DNA of 52,065 nucleotides from Sedimentisphaerales bacterium (GTDB lineage: Bacteria; Planctomycetota; Phycisphaerae; Sedimentisphaerales; Anaerohalosphaeraceae). This document shows positions 44,265-52,065 of this stretch, one piece after another (within the stretch, counting starts at the first letter, position 1; every line of letters begins with the position of its first letter). The DNA lies in contig JANQGW010000212.1 of the NCBI GenBank assembly GCA_028282905.1, forward strand, positions 1 to 52,065, given 5' to 3'. A program made the position numbers and the translations under genes. The notes beneath the pieces were generated by a model. That model was not told the origin of the DNA, ran no database searches, and saw only the letters and a program-made list of their open reading frames with translations.

Positions 44265-47200
44265 TCAAAAAACAATGCAGTCCAACCCCAGGGATCGTCC
44301 GCTTGAAGCGGCATTTTTCCCGACAATTTCAAATCGGATAATAAAACTGCCGCCAGTTGGCGAATGAGTCCCCAAATCAATTGGGGCCATGATATTCGGC
44401 AACTCTGCATAGGTGTCATAATCGCCGACAACAGCTCCATTGACACTAATACGAACAATACCGTAATTGCTCATTTTAGCCATATAAACCTTAATAGACT
44501 CAGGAGTCGATGAAGCAAACTCGAATTCCACATAATCTCCGTCCTGAGACGCCTGAATCAGAAACTGCCTCTGATTGCTCCACTGACTCGGACTTGAAAC
44601 AACAGGGATCGTTTCAGATGCCGTGGAAAGACCGGTCGTCTTATCGTAAACCGGATGATTTTCAAACTCTATCGCATCCGTAATCAAATACGGCGTCCCA
44701 TTAAGTTCCGCTTCCAGCGATTTCAAAATCTCAACAGTATAAATCGGCTCTGCGGCATGGGCACGCGAAGGCGGACGGTTATCGGTTGTGCCCGGAATCG
44801 CGTACCAATGAGTCACGCCGGACTCATAAGCCACCAACTGGGTAGCACCGCCACTCAAAGACCATGCCTCCATATCGAACTTAAAGCGGTTTTTGAATGG
44901 CGTCGCATCCAATGCTCGGGTTCGAGTACAAATATTATACCCCTCAGGCGTTGTCAGCGAGCCAACTCTGTTAGCGGTAAACGGATGCGAGTAATCATCT
45001 GTATCACCGTGCGGCGGTTCTCCGCCCGCCCAACCGTAATAATCCTCGGTACCTGTACCGTGATGTGACGGGAAGTTTTCAGTAAAATCGTCATCCACCC
45101 AGACCTTCTCATCGCCTTCACCCCACCAGAGCGTGCGAGGATAGACCACCGTAAAGGAGTCTCCGACATGAACGCCCTGCCCGCTGGCGTCGATAAAATT
45201 CCAATCGAAGACATTATTGCCCGGATTGGCCGCATGGTCACGGCGCCAATTCGTCCGGAAATGCATCGACCGTTCATCCCAAGTCCAGGAACCAACACGA
45301 ACGACCATGTCCGCCGTCACAGCATCAGACCCCAGATTGAGCAATTTAATCTCAGCGTTGGTTTCATACGGCATCACCCATCGACAGGTCATCCGTCCAT
45401 CACTGGTGACGGTTCGCTCGAACGTCTGGAACGAATGAATCGAGTCCGGGCTGCAGAAGAAATCCCCCACCGGACACCAAACCGTTTGTTCACCGTCAAA
45501 GGTCATTTGCAATACGGTCGAGCGTAATGTTGCAGAAACATCATCAGGACTCAGGGTAATCTGTAAATGACGCACTGCCGCACTTCCGGCAGGCAATGAT
45601 AACATCGCTTCACCCCCAGACGGAATGGACTGATTCAGCGTCAGTTCCGTACCGCCGCTATAATCGGGTGCATTATTCAACTCGGCACCAACGGTACTCA
45701 TTTTATTCAAAGCAGCATTATAATCGTCCATATTGAACGATTTGACGGGAGTACCCGAAGCATATCCCCGATAGTTTATGATGTTGTAAAACGGTGAAGA
45801 CGTCGTAGTAATTTTACAGCCCTGAGCAAATGGAATCGGCAGGAAAAGATCGCCCGCTCTTGCCGTATAGGTTGAAAAAGGTGTTGGAACCTCAAAGCTG
45901 TTGCTTTTTGCAGGCGCACCGGGATAATTTCCACCAGTGAGCAGCTCAATAAAGTTTTCATCAATGACCGGTGTACTGGCCCCGTCAAGGTAGAACCGGA
46001 TATTAGGACCACCGTGATTACTTAAACTGTGATAGAAAAACGGGGTCCACATACGCGTAATACACCCGGGACCGTCGTGCTCCATAATCACATATTCAGT
46101 CTGACCACCAATTTGCTCGGTTCGAATGTAACCACAGCAATCACCGTTTGAGAACCATCCGGGCTGGTCAGGTACAACGGAGGAACGATCATAACTGCTG
46201 GCCTGCAATGATTCATATTCAATTTCAGGAAAGCGAGCAAGTCTATCCCGGTCAATCATCTCATCAAGAAGAGAATCCAGCGTAATACACTCTTGCCCCC
46301 AATGGCTTGTCAGAACAGCATAGTCATCCAGAGCAACCCGGTCCAGGCCCAGGTCAAGCGAACCAATCACGTTCGCAAGGGAATCAGTTTCTAACCAATC
46401 CTGAGCTAAAAATTGCAAATCACCAATATCAATCTTGCAATTACCATCAAAGTCAGGAAATAAGTCCGCAATATTCAATTTCGAACGTGTTGTAAATGAC
46501 CAGACGTCGCCGGTATGCACGACCATCGGATTTGTCGATTCCACCTCATCAATGCGCCAGTAATAGGTTGTATCAAAGTCCAGCACGCCCGGGTCAAATA
46601 CTGCACCGGCCTGATTACCCTGAAAGATTCCGGCGGTTGCAGTTGTTGCGTTCATCACCACCGCCTGATCCGTACCAAAATAAACATCATGGAAAACCGC
46701 CGTATCACCCGCCGCCCAGGACAACTCAATGTCCACAACATCAATATTAGTGGACGAATTTGCCGGGATCGGATCACTGGCTTCCAATTTTTCATAAGAT
46801 AAATCCGAAACGCTAAACTCACCCGGATTGAATGTAAAAACGCGTACATAGTCGATCAGACCGTTCCACACACCATTGGGAACATCCCAGGGATTGCCGC
46901 CAATGGTCATGTGATCCAGAGCCGGATCGATCGCACCCGGCAAACCGGCACCACTGCTCTCTTCGACTCCATTGACGAACAAACGAGCTGTGCCACCATC
47001 AATAACCGCTGCAAGATGCACCCACTGCCCGGTTACTGTCGGTGTGGTCGAAATGGCTGGATATCCAACGCCGTTATAAAGTAATCGCCACTGAGAATTC
47101 TGCTGAATAATCCCAAAACCGCGAGGCTGCCCACCGCCGTAGCCAAGATTCGCGACAAAATTGAATCCTCCAAAAGCGTCGGCTTTCACCCATGCTTCCA

Positions 47201-47513
47201 TCCCAATATTGTTAACGGCAGCTGTAGGAACATCTCCAGCGAAACTTTGCAAATAGTCACCGGAACCGTCAAAGAATACAGAAGCCGCACCCGGAACCGG
47301 AGACGGAGCGTGATCGATGTCATATTGCGGATCACCGATTACATTCAAGCTGACAGGGTTGGAACCAATGCCGGCAACGGGAGAGTCAACGAGGCCAACA
47401 TTACCTTCCAGGTCATACAGTGCTATCGTCGTTGTAACCGGCAGCGCAACCGTTGAACTTAACAAAAATAACAGCAACCCATGAAGGAGGCGTAATGAAG
47501 TCAATTTTCTAAT
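44265..47513 (-). CDS. Secreted LamG - dockerin-like - GH172 (DUF2961) glycosidase
   Basis: About 1082 residues. A signal peptide is followed by a LamG/concanavalin-type domain (about 60-230, ending GNPWDVPNG ... IDYVRVFTF), a fibronectin-III-like segment (about 250-340), a dockerin-like calcium motif (DFDGNCKIDIGDLQFLAQDW, about 351-370), then the DUF2961/GH172 domain from about 410, with GCITRMWTPFF and HHGTGTEDYYGWAGG. GH172 enzymes act on fructans and on arabinan or related furanosides; the substrate here is unknown. The start is unusual: AGGAG lies 6 bases before an ATT (47513), while the first conventional codon, a TTG at 47504, lies 15 bases away and cuts the basic part of the signal peptide. 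The gene begins 12 bases after the pseudopilin stop. Confidence 0.87.
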   Translation of the reverse strand: MRKLTSLRLLHGLLLFLLSSTVALPVTTTIALYDLEGNVGLVDSPVAGIGSNPVSLNVIGDPQYDIDHAPSPVPGAASVFFDGSGDYLQSFAGDVPTAAVNNIGMEAWVKADAFGGFNFVANLGYGGGQPRGFGIIQQNSQWRLLYNGVGYPAISTTPTVTGQWVHLAAVIDGGTARLFVNGVEESSGAGLPGAIDPALDHMTIGGNPWDVPNGVWNGLIDYVRVFTFNPGEFSVSDLSYEKLEASDPIPANSSTNIDVVDIELSWAAGDTAVFHDVYFGTDQAVVMNATTATAGIFQGNQAGAVFDPGVLDFDTTYYWRIDEVESTNPMVVHTGDVWSFTTRSKLNIADLFPDFDGNCKIDIGDLQFLAQDWLETDSLANVIGSLDLGLDRVALDDYAVLTSHWGQECITLDSLLDEMIDRDRLARFPEIEYESLQASSYDRSSVVPDQPGWFSNGDCCGYIRTEQIGGQTEYVIMEHDGPGCITRMWTPFFYHSLSNHGGPNIRFYLDGASTPVIDENFIELLTGGNYPGAPAKSNSFEVPTPFSTYTARAGDLFLPIPFAQGCKITTTSSPFYNIINYRGYASGTPVKSFNMDDYNAALNKMSTVGAELNNAPDYSGGTELTLNQSIPSGGEAMLSLPAGSAAVRHLQITLSPDDVSATLRSTVLQMTFDGEQTVWCPVGDFFCSPDSIHSFQTFERTVTSDGRMTCRWVMPYETNAEIKLLNLGSDAVTADMVVRVGSWTWDERSMHFRTNWRRDHAANPGNNVFDWNFIDASGQGVHVGDSFTVVYPRTLWWGEGDEKVWVDDDFTENFPSHHGTGTEDYYGWAGGEPPHGDTDDYSHPFTANRVGSLTTPEGYNICTRTRALDATPFKNRFKFDMEAWSLSGGATQLVAYESGVTHWYAIPGTTDNRPPSRAHAAEPIYTVEILKSLEAELNGTPYLITDAIEFENHPVYDKTTGLSTASETIPVVSSPSQWSNQRQFLIQASQDGDYVEFEFASSTPESIKVYMAKMSNYGIVRISVNGAVVGDYDTYAELPNIMAPIDLGTHSPTGGSFIIRFEIVGKNAASSGRSLGLDCIVF

Positions 47514-47525
47514 GACGTTCTCCTG

Positions 47526-48317
47526 TTAAAAATCGGCACCTTTTACGCCGTTTGGATTCCAGTCGGGGTTCCACCTGGACAGTGCATCGACTTCTTCGGG
47601 CGTAAATTGATCCGCATAGGGGGTAATGAAGGCTCTTGTATTGCTATGAACCGGTTCCACACGGTTTTTCATGTCTTTGAGCATGACAAATTCCGAATGC
47701 CCATCCAGAAAACCGGCACTGTATCCGAGCTTGCCGTGAGGCACTTCGATATTTCCCTCAAGAAGGTCAACCAAGCTCCAGAAATGCGCGTACACGATCA
47801 ACCGGGCAGGCTGACGAATGTCTGTCATTCTCCACTTGGGGCCATCGGTCGGAACGCCGGGAGAATCACACTCCAAAAACAACTTTGCTGACCATAAATA
47901 GCTGAAATCGTTATGGGTTTTGATGCCCAATTGTTCCGGTTTGTATCCGGGCAGATAGTCAGAGTCCTGAAACTCGCGACCGATAGTATCTTCCCACCAC
48001 ACCGCAATCGCACCGGGGTCGTGCCTGTCGCCGGGACAATGCAGGTTCGTCGGTTCAAGACCCGCACTAATCAGCATCGTGGGATAATCAATCGTGCCTT
48101 CATGCGGCCAGGAGCGACCGCTTCGCGGCAAAAAATCATCATTGCTGGCACTGTAAGCGGCTACAGACAGCATGGTTCCGTGAATGTTGGACAGGCAGAC
48201 CGTTGTCCGGGCATACTGTTTGGCCTTGCGAAGCCCCGGCATGGCAATTGCCAGCAGCAATGCAATAATCGCAATCACCACCAGTAACTCAATGAGTGTA
48301 AAACCTTTTCTCTTCAT
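47526..48317 (-). CDS. Pseudopilin with prepilin leader and H-x-DG type C-terminus
   Basis: A 263-residue protein beginning MKRKGFTLIELLVVIAIIAL, a classic prepilin leader with cleavage expected after Gly and a conserved Glu+5. The long globular part ends with AGFLDGHSEFVMLKDM, the kind of DGH motif found in the DUF1559-like pseudopilins that are abundant in planctomycetes. The ATG at 48317 follows AAGGGAT and places the leader correctly; the frame is open 23 codons further upstream. It lies between a LamG surface protein and the GH172 enzyme, 12 bases from the latter, so it is co-expressed with glycan-degrading genes. Confidence 0.88.
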   Translation of the reverse strand: MKRKGFTLIELLVVIAIIALLLAIAMPGLRKAKQYARTTVCLSNIHGTMLSVAAYSASNDDFLPRSGRSWPHEGTIDYPTMLISAGLEPTNLHCPGDRHDPGAIAVWWEDTIGREFQDSDYLPGYKPEQLGIKTHNDFSYLWSAKLFLECDSPGVPTDGPKWRMTDIRQPARLIVYAHFWSLVDLLEGNIEVPHGKLGYSAGFLDGHSEFVMLKDMKNRVEPVHSNTRAFITPYADQFTPEEVDALSRWNPDWNPNGVKGADF

Positions 48318-48369
48318 AATCTTATCCCTTAATCTACCTTTCCACATCTCACTTTTTTTACAACAGAAG

Positions 48370-48403
48370 AGAGCAGAGGGTCTCAAAATCCACCCTCCGC
48401 TCT
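48370..48403. other. Intercistronic hairpin
   Basis: Arms 48370-48381 (AGAGCAGAGGGT) and 48392-48403 (ACCCTCCGCTCT) pair with one mismatch and a 10-base loop. On the minus strand no T-run follows, so read-through or RNA processing between the LamG gene and the pseudopilin gene is more likely than full termination. Confidence 0.5.
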
Positions 48404-48442
48404 GTTTTATACTTAAAAATTCTTACAAATGTTCAAATGCTC

Positions 48443-50578
48443 TTAGATGCAATCCGGATATATTCCGCACTCCAGCCAGTCCGAAAGGATTTCTCGCAAG
48501 TCATAGATATCAACTTTACAATCCGGTGTCCCTTCAGGGCCAGTCAGATCAAACTCGATCGTTTCCATACAAACCGTACCGCCAACCTCACTGACATAGG
48601 CGTCTGCGACCTCAGTGGAATCCAGAGGATAGTTGTAGATCTTCAGATCATCGAGTGAACCGCTGAACGGCCGTGCCATGTTCTTGCGGTTACCCACATA
48701 AATTTCCGAGGCAAAACCGGTAAACGCTGCAATATTGCCCGTAGCGTCCGCAACACCATTGACATAAGTAACAGCATCTCCAGTATTGGCATCATATGTA
48801 ACAGCCAGGAAATACCATTGGTCTTCCGGATACAAGTCACCCGTAAGCAATGGATATGCACCGGTCCATGGACCGATATTCGTTGCGAAAAATTCGTCAT
48901 CAAAATATCGCCACATGAAGAAATTGTCGATCCCAGCGTCATCCGTGCCGGACGCGATGTGGTATCGGCTGGACTCTTCAGAGTTTGACTTTTCCCAAAA
49001 ACTGATCGTAAAGGAATTGTTTGCGAGCAGTCTGGTCGGAGTCGGAATTACCACGGCACCACCGGCAGGGTCGTTATCATAGCCAACATAGGTGGATGAG
49101 AAGACCGCTGCACCGCCGTCAATAATCGAATTGGCATCACTAATTCCAATTACAGGGGTAAACGCTCGTGCCGAAGCGGGTGTCGGTACACCATCATTAC
49201 TACCAACCATATCGGTGAAGTCACTATCAAAGGGCCAATGCCCGATCAGTGTGGCATAGATCAGTTCAGCCATATCCGACTGAGCCGGACCGGCGGTGTT
49301 CGTAGCAATACAGTAATAATCGCCTGCATCTCCGGCTTCGACACCGAGGATGGTCAAAGTGCTTGTCAGAGTATCTGAAACAATGTCGTAGTTTACGTCA
49401 TCATCAATAATCTCACCTGCACCGTCTTTATACCAGGCAAATGTTACGGCAGTCGTACTCGTAACTGTCACATCGAAAGAGGCGTCTTCTCCGTCTCTGG
49501 TCGGATCGGAATCAGCCGGCTGACTGTTAAAGAACGGAACGGCCGGAGTCGTGGTAAATGACCAGATAACACCCGGATGAAGCGTCGGCACCTGTGCGCC
49601 AACGAGATTTGGCTCATAGGTGTCCACCTGCCAGTAATAGGTCACTTCATTGTCCATGTCATCGGTTAGTGTGGAATGATCCGCTGGATCCGCGGTCAAG
49701 ACAATCTGGTTGTCAACGATTTTTTCCATGTCATAACCGGCACTCAAGGTATTGGCGTCTGTCCCAAAGTAAACGTCATAGCCGCTGACGTCATAGCCGT
49801 CCGGAGCCAGCCAGCCCAGTTGTTTATCGATCGCGACACCGTCTTCAGTATCGGTCGGATCCGGGGTATTCGCACGACTGAATTGATCCAGATCAGTAGG
49901 CTTAAAGGCCCCTGCATCAAATGTAAAGACATGCACGTAATCAATCTCACCGTCCAGAACACCATTGGGCACATCCCAGGGGTTACCGGCAATCGTCATA
50001 AAATCACCCGCACCATACGCGGTCAGCGCCCCGGCTTCGGGATCCGTCGCCTCTTCAACACCGTTGACAAACAAGCGTGAGGTGCCGCCGTCAATAACTA
50101 TTGCAACGTGTACCCATTGTCCTGTGACCGCCCCAGATGTTGAAGTGCCTGCTAATTTAACGCCGTTATAGAGTATATGATACTGCTGGCCCGAACCAAA
50201 ATCCTGAACCAGCATACCCATACCGCCGAGATTTCCGCCGCCGCCGCCGATGTTGGCAACAAACTGAAACGCGCCATACGAATCAGCCTTAAAGTACGCT
50301 TCCATACCAATGTTGTCAACAGCAGTCGTCGGCAGATCGCCGTCAGCACCCTGCAGATAATCACCGGCACCATCAAAATCAACTGTCCCGACACCCGTGT
50401 ATTGCGGGTCGCCATATGCGGTCAAATCTACAGGATTCGCCCCAGTCCCCGACACGGGAGAGCCAACGGCGCCTGCTGCACCACTGAGGTCATAGTACGC
50501 CTGCGTCGTGACTGCCGCATTGACCTGAACCATCAGCACCAACGCCATTAGAACTAAGATAATATTTCTCGATTTCAT
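48443..50578 (-). CDS. Secreted LamG - Ig-like - LamG protein with dockerin-like C-terminus
   Basis: A 711-residue surface protein. The signal peptide (MKSRNIILVLMALVLMVQVNA) precedes a LamG domain (about 30-205) very similar to the one in the GH172 protein (shared VTGQWVH, RLFVNGVEE and GNPWDVPNG). A segment with DVYFGTDANT follows, then an Ig-like domain (GDAGDYYCIATNTAGPAQ), a second LamG domain (LIGHWPFDSDFTDMVGSNDG), and a C-terminal half-dockerin CKVDIYDLREILSDWLECG. No catalytic domain is seen, so it is probably a binding or adhesion protein for polysaccharide. The ATG at 50578 follows AGGAGG; the frame is open further upstream but without a ribosome site. Confidence 0.87.
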   Translation of the reverse strand: MKSRNIILVLMALVLMVQVNAAVTTQAYYDLSGAAGAVGSPVSGTGANPVDLTAYGDPQYTGVGTVDFDGAGDYLQGADGDLPTTAVDNIGMEAYFKADSYGAFQFVANIGGGGGNLGGMGMLVQDFGSGQQYHILYNGVKLAGTSTSGAVTGQWVHVAIVIDGGTSRLFVNGVEEATDPEAGALTAYGAGDFMTIAGNPWDVPNGVLDGEIDYVHVFTFDAGAFKPTDLDQFSRANTPDPTDTEDGVAIDKQLGWLAPDGYDVSGYDVYFGTDANTLSAGYDMEKIVDNQIVLTADPADHSTLTDDMDNEVTYYWQVDTYEPNLVGAQVPTLHPGVIWSFTTTPAVPFFNSQPADSDPTRDGEDASFDVTVTSTTAVTFAWYKDGAGEIIDDDVNYDIVSDTLTSTLTILGVEAGDAGDYYCIATNTAGPAQSDMAELIYATLIGHWPFDSDFTDMVGSNDGVPTPASARAFTPVIGISDANSIIDGGAAVFSSTYVGYDNDPAGGAVVIPTPTRLLANNSFTISFWEKSNSEESSRYHIASGTDDAGIDNFFMWRYFDDEFFATNIGPWTGAYPLLTGDLYPEDQWYFLAVTYDANTGDAVTYVNGVADATGNIAAFTGFASEIYVGNRKNMARPFSGSLDDLKIYNYPLDSTEVADAYVSEVGGTVCMETIEFDLTGPEGTPDCKVDIYDLREILSDWLECGIYPDCI

Positions 50579-50642
50579 GTTTAAATACCTCCTGAAAATA
50601 TAGACAATTTCATAATAAACTCCGCGTCTGATTGAACCGCAA

Positions 50643-52065
50643 TTAATCACATGCCGACGTCGGGTAGAGATTGCACTCTAACCATTTGCCTGCAAACGTC
50701 GCGAAATCACCCAGGCCGACAACACAGTCGCCGTTAAAATCATACTTCGGCGGCTGCAGACAAACATTGTCAATATCCGGAGCCAGCAGATACAGGTCCG
50801 CCACTTCCGTCTCGCTCAGGGCATAGTTGTAAATCCGAACATCGTCCATTGAACCGGCATACAGGGCGTCCGGCCAGTTGGATTTTCCGATAAAGTTACT
50901 GGTGCGTTCCAGGACGGCCGGTACCATCGTTGTACCCGTCGCAACCTGAAGGCCGTTTTTGTAAAGAACAACATTGCCGGAAACATCCACGGTTGCTGTC
51001 AGCATCTGCCAGACATCGGCTTCGAGAGCGTTTTCGGCAAAGACAGCACCACCGCTGGCACCGGTTCCGTAAACTTCAAAAGCCAAATTATTTGTTGTCC
51101 CTTGACGAGCGAACAGAATGTTATCCGTTGCCGGACCGTTTCCAAAATCAACAAAACGTGCCCACAAGGGTGCGCCGGTCGGCTTGGCCCAGAGCGATAC
51201 CGTCAGGCCGGTTGTGAAATCATCAAATCCAGCTGGAACAGTCACATCATCATCAACTCCATCGAAAACGAGGGCATCCTCGAACATCCCGGTTTCATAA
51301 ACAGGGGCGCCAGCAGCAACACCGTCATAACCATTGGCAGAGTCATTGGGGTCACCGTCAAACTTCCAGTGGGCAACGAGAATCTGCAAAGCCAGGCGGG
51401 CATAAGCAGTCGACACATCATTACCATTGCCTACGACACAGTAGTAATACCCTTCATCGCCAGCATCAACAGCCAACACGGTCAATTCCGAAGAATCGAC
51501 ACCGCTGTAATCAGCACCATTGGTCAATGCTACTTCACCGCCGGCAACGCCATCTGCGTCATAATACCACTGATAGGTCAGCGTATTGGGCAGAGGGTTT
51601 GTGGCCGCCACCGTAAAGACAGCATCTGAACCTTCAGCAACAATCTGGTCTTCCGGCTGGGTATCAATCAAAGGTAGACTCAGTTCCGTCTGGAAGGAAT
51701 AGGCATAACCCTTCAGGACCGTGCCGTCATCCAGCAGTTCATCGACATGCCAGTAGTAATCGGTGTCTTTGGAAAGCATCGGAACAAAGGAGGTTTGAGC
51801 AAGGGGTAATGCCGTTTCGCCGCTGACCAGAACACCGTTCGGATCGGTGCCCAGGTAAACATAGTGACCAACTACGTTCGGATCCGTCACGCCGCCTTCC
51901 TGAGCCGGAAGCCACTGGAGAATCGCCGTGGAAACTTCAACACCCGTTGCACCTTCGGTCGGAGCAACCGCCGTTGCTCTGACTGTCACATCATCGGTAA
52001 AGACGCGAATCTCTTGTGCGCCAAGAAAACCGGTCCAGTCACCTCCCGCAACGCCGCCGGCGTTA
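50643..52065 (-). CDS. LamG/Ig-like surface protein with dockerin-like C-terminus (5' end outside window)
   Basis: The 3' part of a gene whose frame stays open to the right edge; the first visible residues include DWTGFLGAQEIRVFTDDVTV, the end of another domain. It then has a fibronectin-like segment (HYVYLGTDPNGV), an Ig-like domain (GDEGYYYCVVGNGNDVS), a LamG domain (LVAHWKFDGDPNDSANGYDG to ETEVADLYLL), and the C-terminal DFNGDCVVGLGDFATFAGKW followed by LECNLYP. The order matches the C-terminal half of the neighbour at 48443-50578, 64 bases downstream, so the two are paralogues of one surface-protein family. A GTG at 51989 could be mistaken for the start but lies inside a domain. Confidence 0.85.
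   Translation of the reverse strand, partial: NAGGVAGGDWTGFLGAQEIRVFTDDVTVRATAVAPTEGATGVEVSTAILQWLPAQEGGVTDPNVVGHYVYLGTDPNGVLVSGETALPLAQTSFVPMLSKDTDYYWHVDELLDDGTVLKGYAYSFQTELSLPLIDTQPEDQIVAEGSDAVFTVAATNPLPNTLTYQWYYDADGVAGGEVALTNGADYSGVDSSELTVLAVDAGDEGYYYCVVGNGNDVSTAYARLALQILVAHWKFDGDPNDSANGYDGVAAGAPVYETGMFEDALVFDGVDDDVTVPAGFDDFTTGLTVSLWAKPTGAPLWARFVDFGNGPATDNILFARQGTTNNLAFEVYGTGASGGAVFAENALEADVWQMLTATVDVSGNVVLYKNGLQVATGTTMVPAVLERTSNFIGKSNWPDALYAGSMDDVRIYNYALSETEVADLYLLAPDIDNVCLQPPKYDFNGDCVVGLGDFATFAGKWLECNLYPTSACD

Overview
The window looks like a chromosomal segment of a Planctomycetota bacterium, most likely class Phycisphaerae (the Sedimentisphaerales-like anaerobic polysaccharide degraders). 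The evidence is a combination of secreted LamG/dockerin-like proteins whose C-termini end in a Trp-Leu-Glu-Cys motif, a PEP-CTERM protein, pseudopilins beside glycan genes, a twin-arginine enzyme, and a long MoxR/DUF58/VWA/ABC-2 cluster of a type common in planctomycetes. The taxonomy is an inference; no rRNA gene is present.

Region 1 (1-1880): an AT-rich left edge with a perfect palindrome, then a leftward three-gene unit (acyl-carrier-like protein, XRE regulator, ImmA/IrrE metallopeptidase). A putative operator of alternating half sites lies in front of it. The unit abuts the 3' end of a tRNA-Asp gene, a classical site for integrated islands.

Region 2 (2008-6264): housekeeping and small genes: Lon protease, a DJ-1/YajL-family protein, a pseudopilin and a 104-residue orphan domain.

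Region 3 (6318-31508): a 25 kb leftward cluster. In transcription order it encodes a coiled-coil membrane protein, a lipoprotein binding protein and a two-half permease of the Fe(III)-type ABC family (the permease fused to an NHL beta-propeller), a large VWA membrane protein, MoxR ATPase, DUF58, a BatA-like VWA protein, a GldG-like membrane protein, an ABC-2 ATPase, five consecutive paralogous ABC-2 permeases, and finally an ATPase of the MalK/FbpC type. The last ATPase may be the missing subunit of the Fe(III)-type importer, so the importer seems split around the MoxR/ABC-2 cluster. Short inverted repeats lie in several gaps of this cluster.

Region 4 (31665-40421): a pair of AT-rich unknown genes, RNase R, a PEP-CTERM protein behind a perfect sigma-70 consensus promoter, ribosomal protein S20, a TPR protein, a MarC-family protein and an MFS transporter that may have a leaderless message.

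Region 5 (40446-52065): a leftward polysaccharide-degradation region: a three-domain SGNH / alpha-beta hydrolase / SGNH esterase, a Tat-exported protein of unknown activity, a LamG-dockerin-GH172 (DUF2961) enzyme that appears to start at a rare ATT codon, a pseudopilin, and two LamG/Ig-like/dockerin-like surface proteins, the last running off the right edge.

Functional assignments rest on motifs read by eye. No database search or computation was run.
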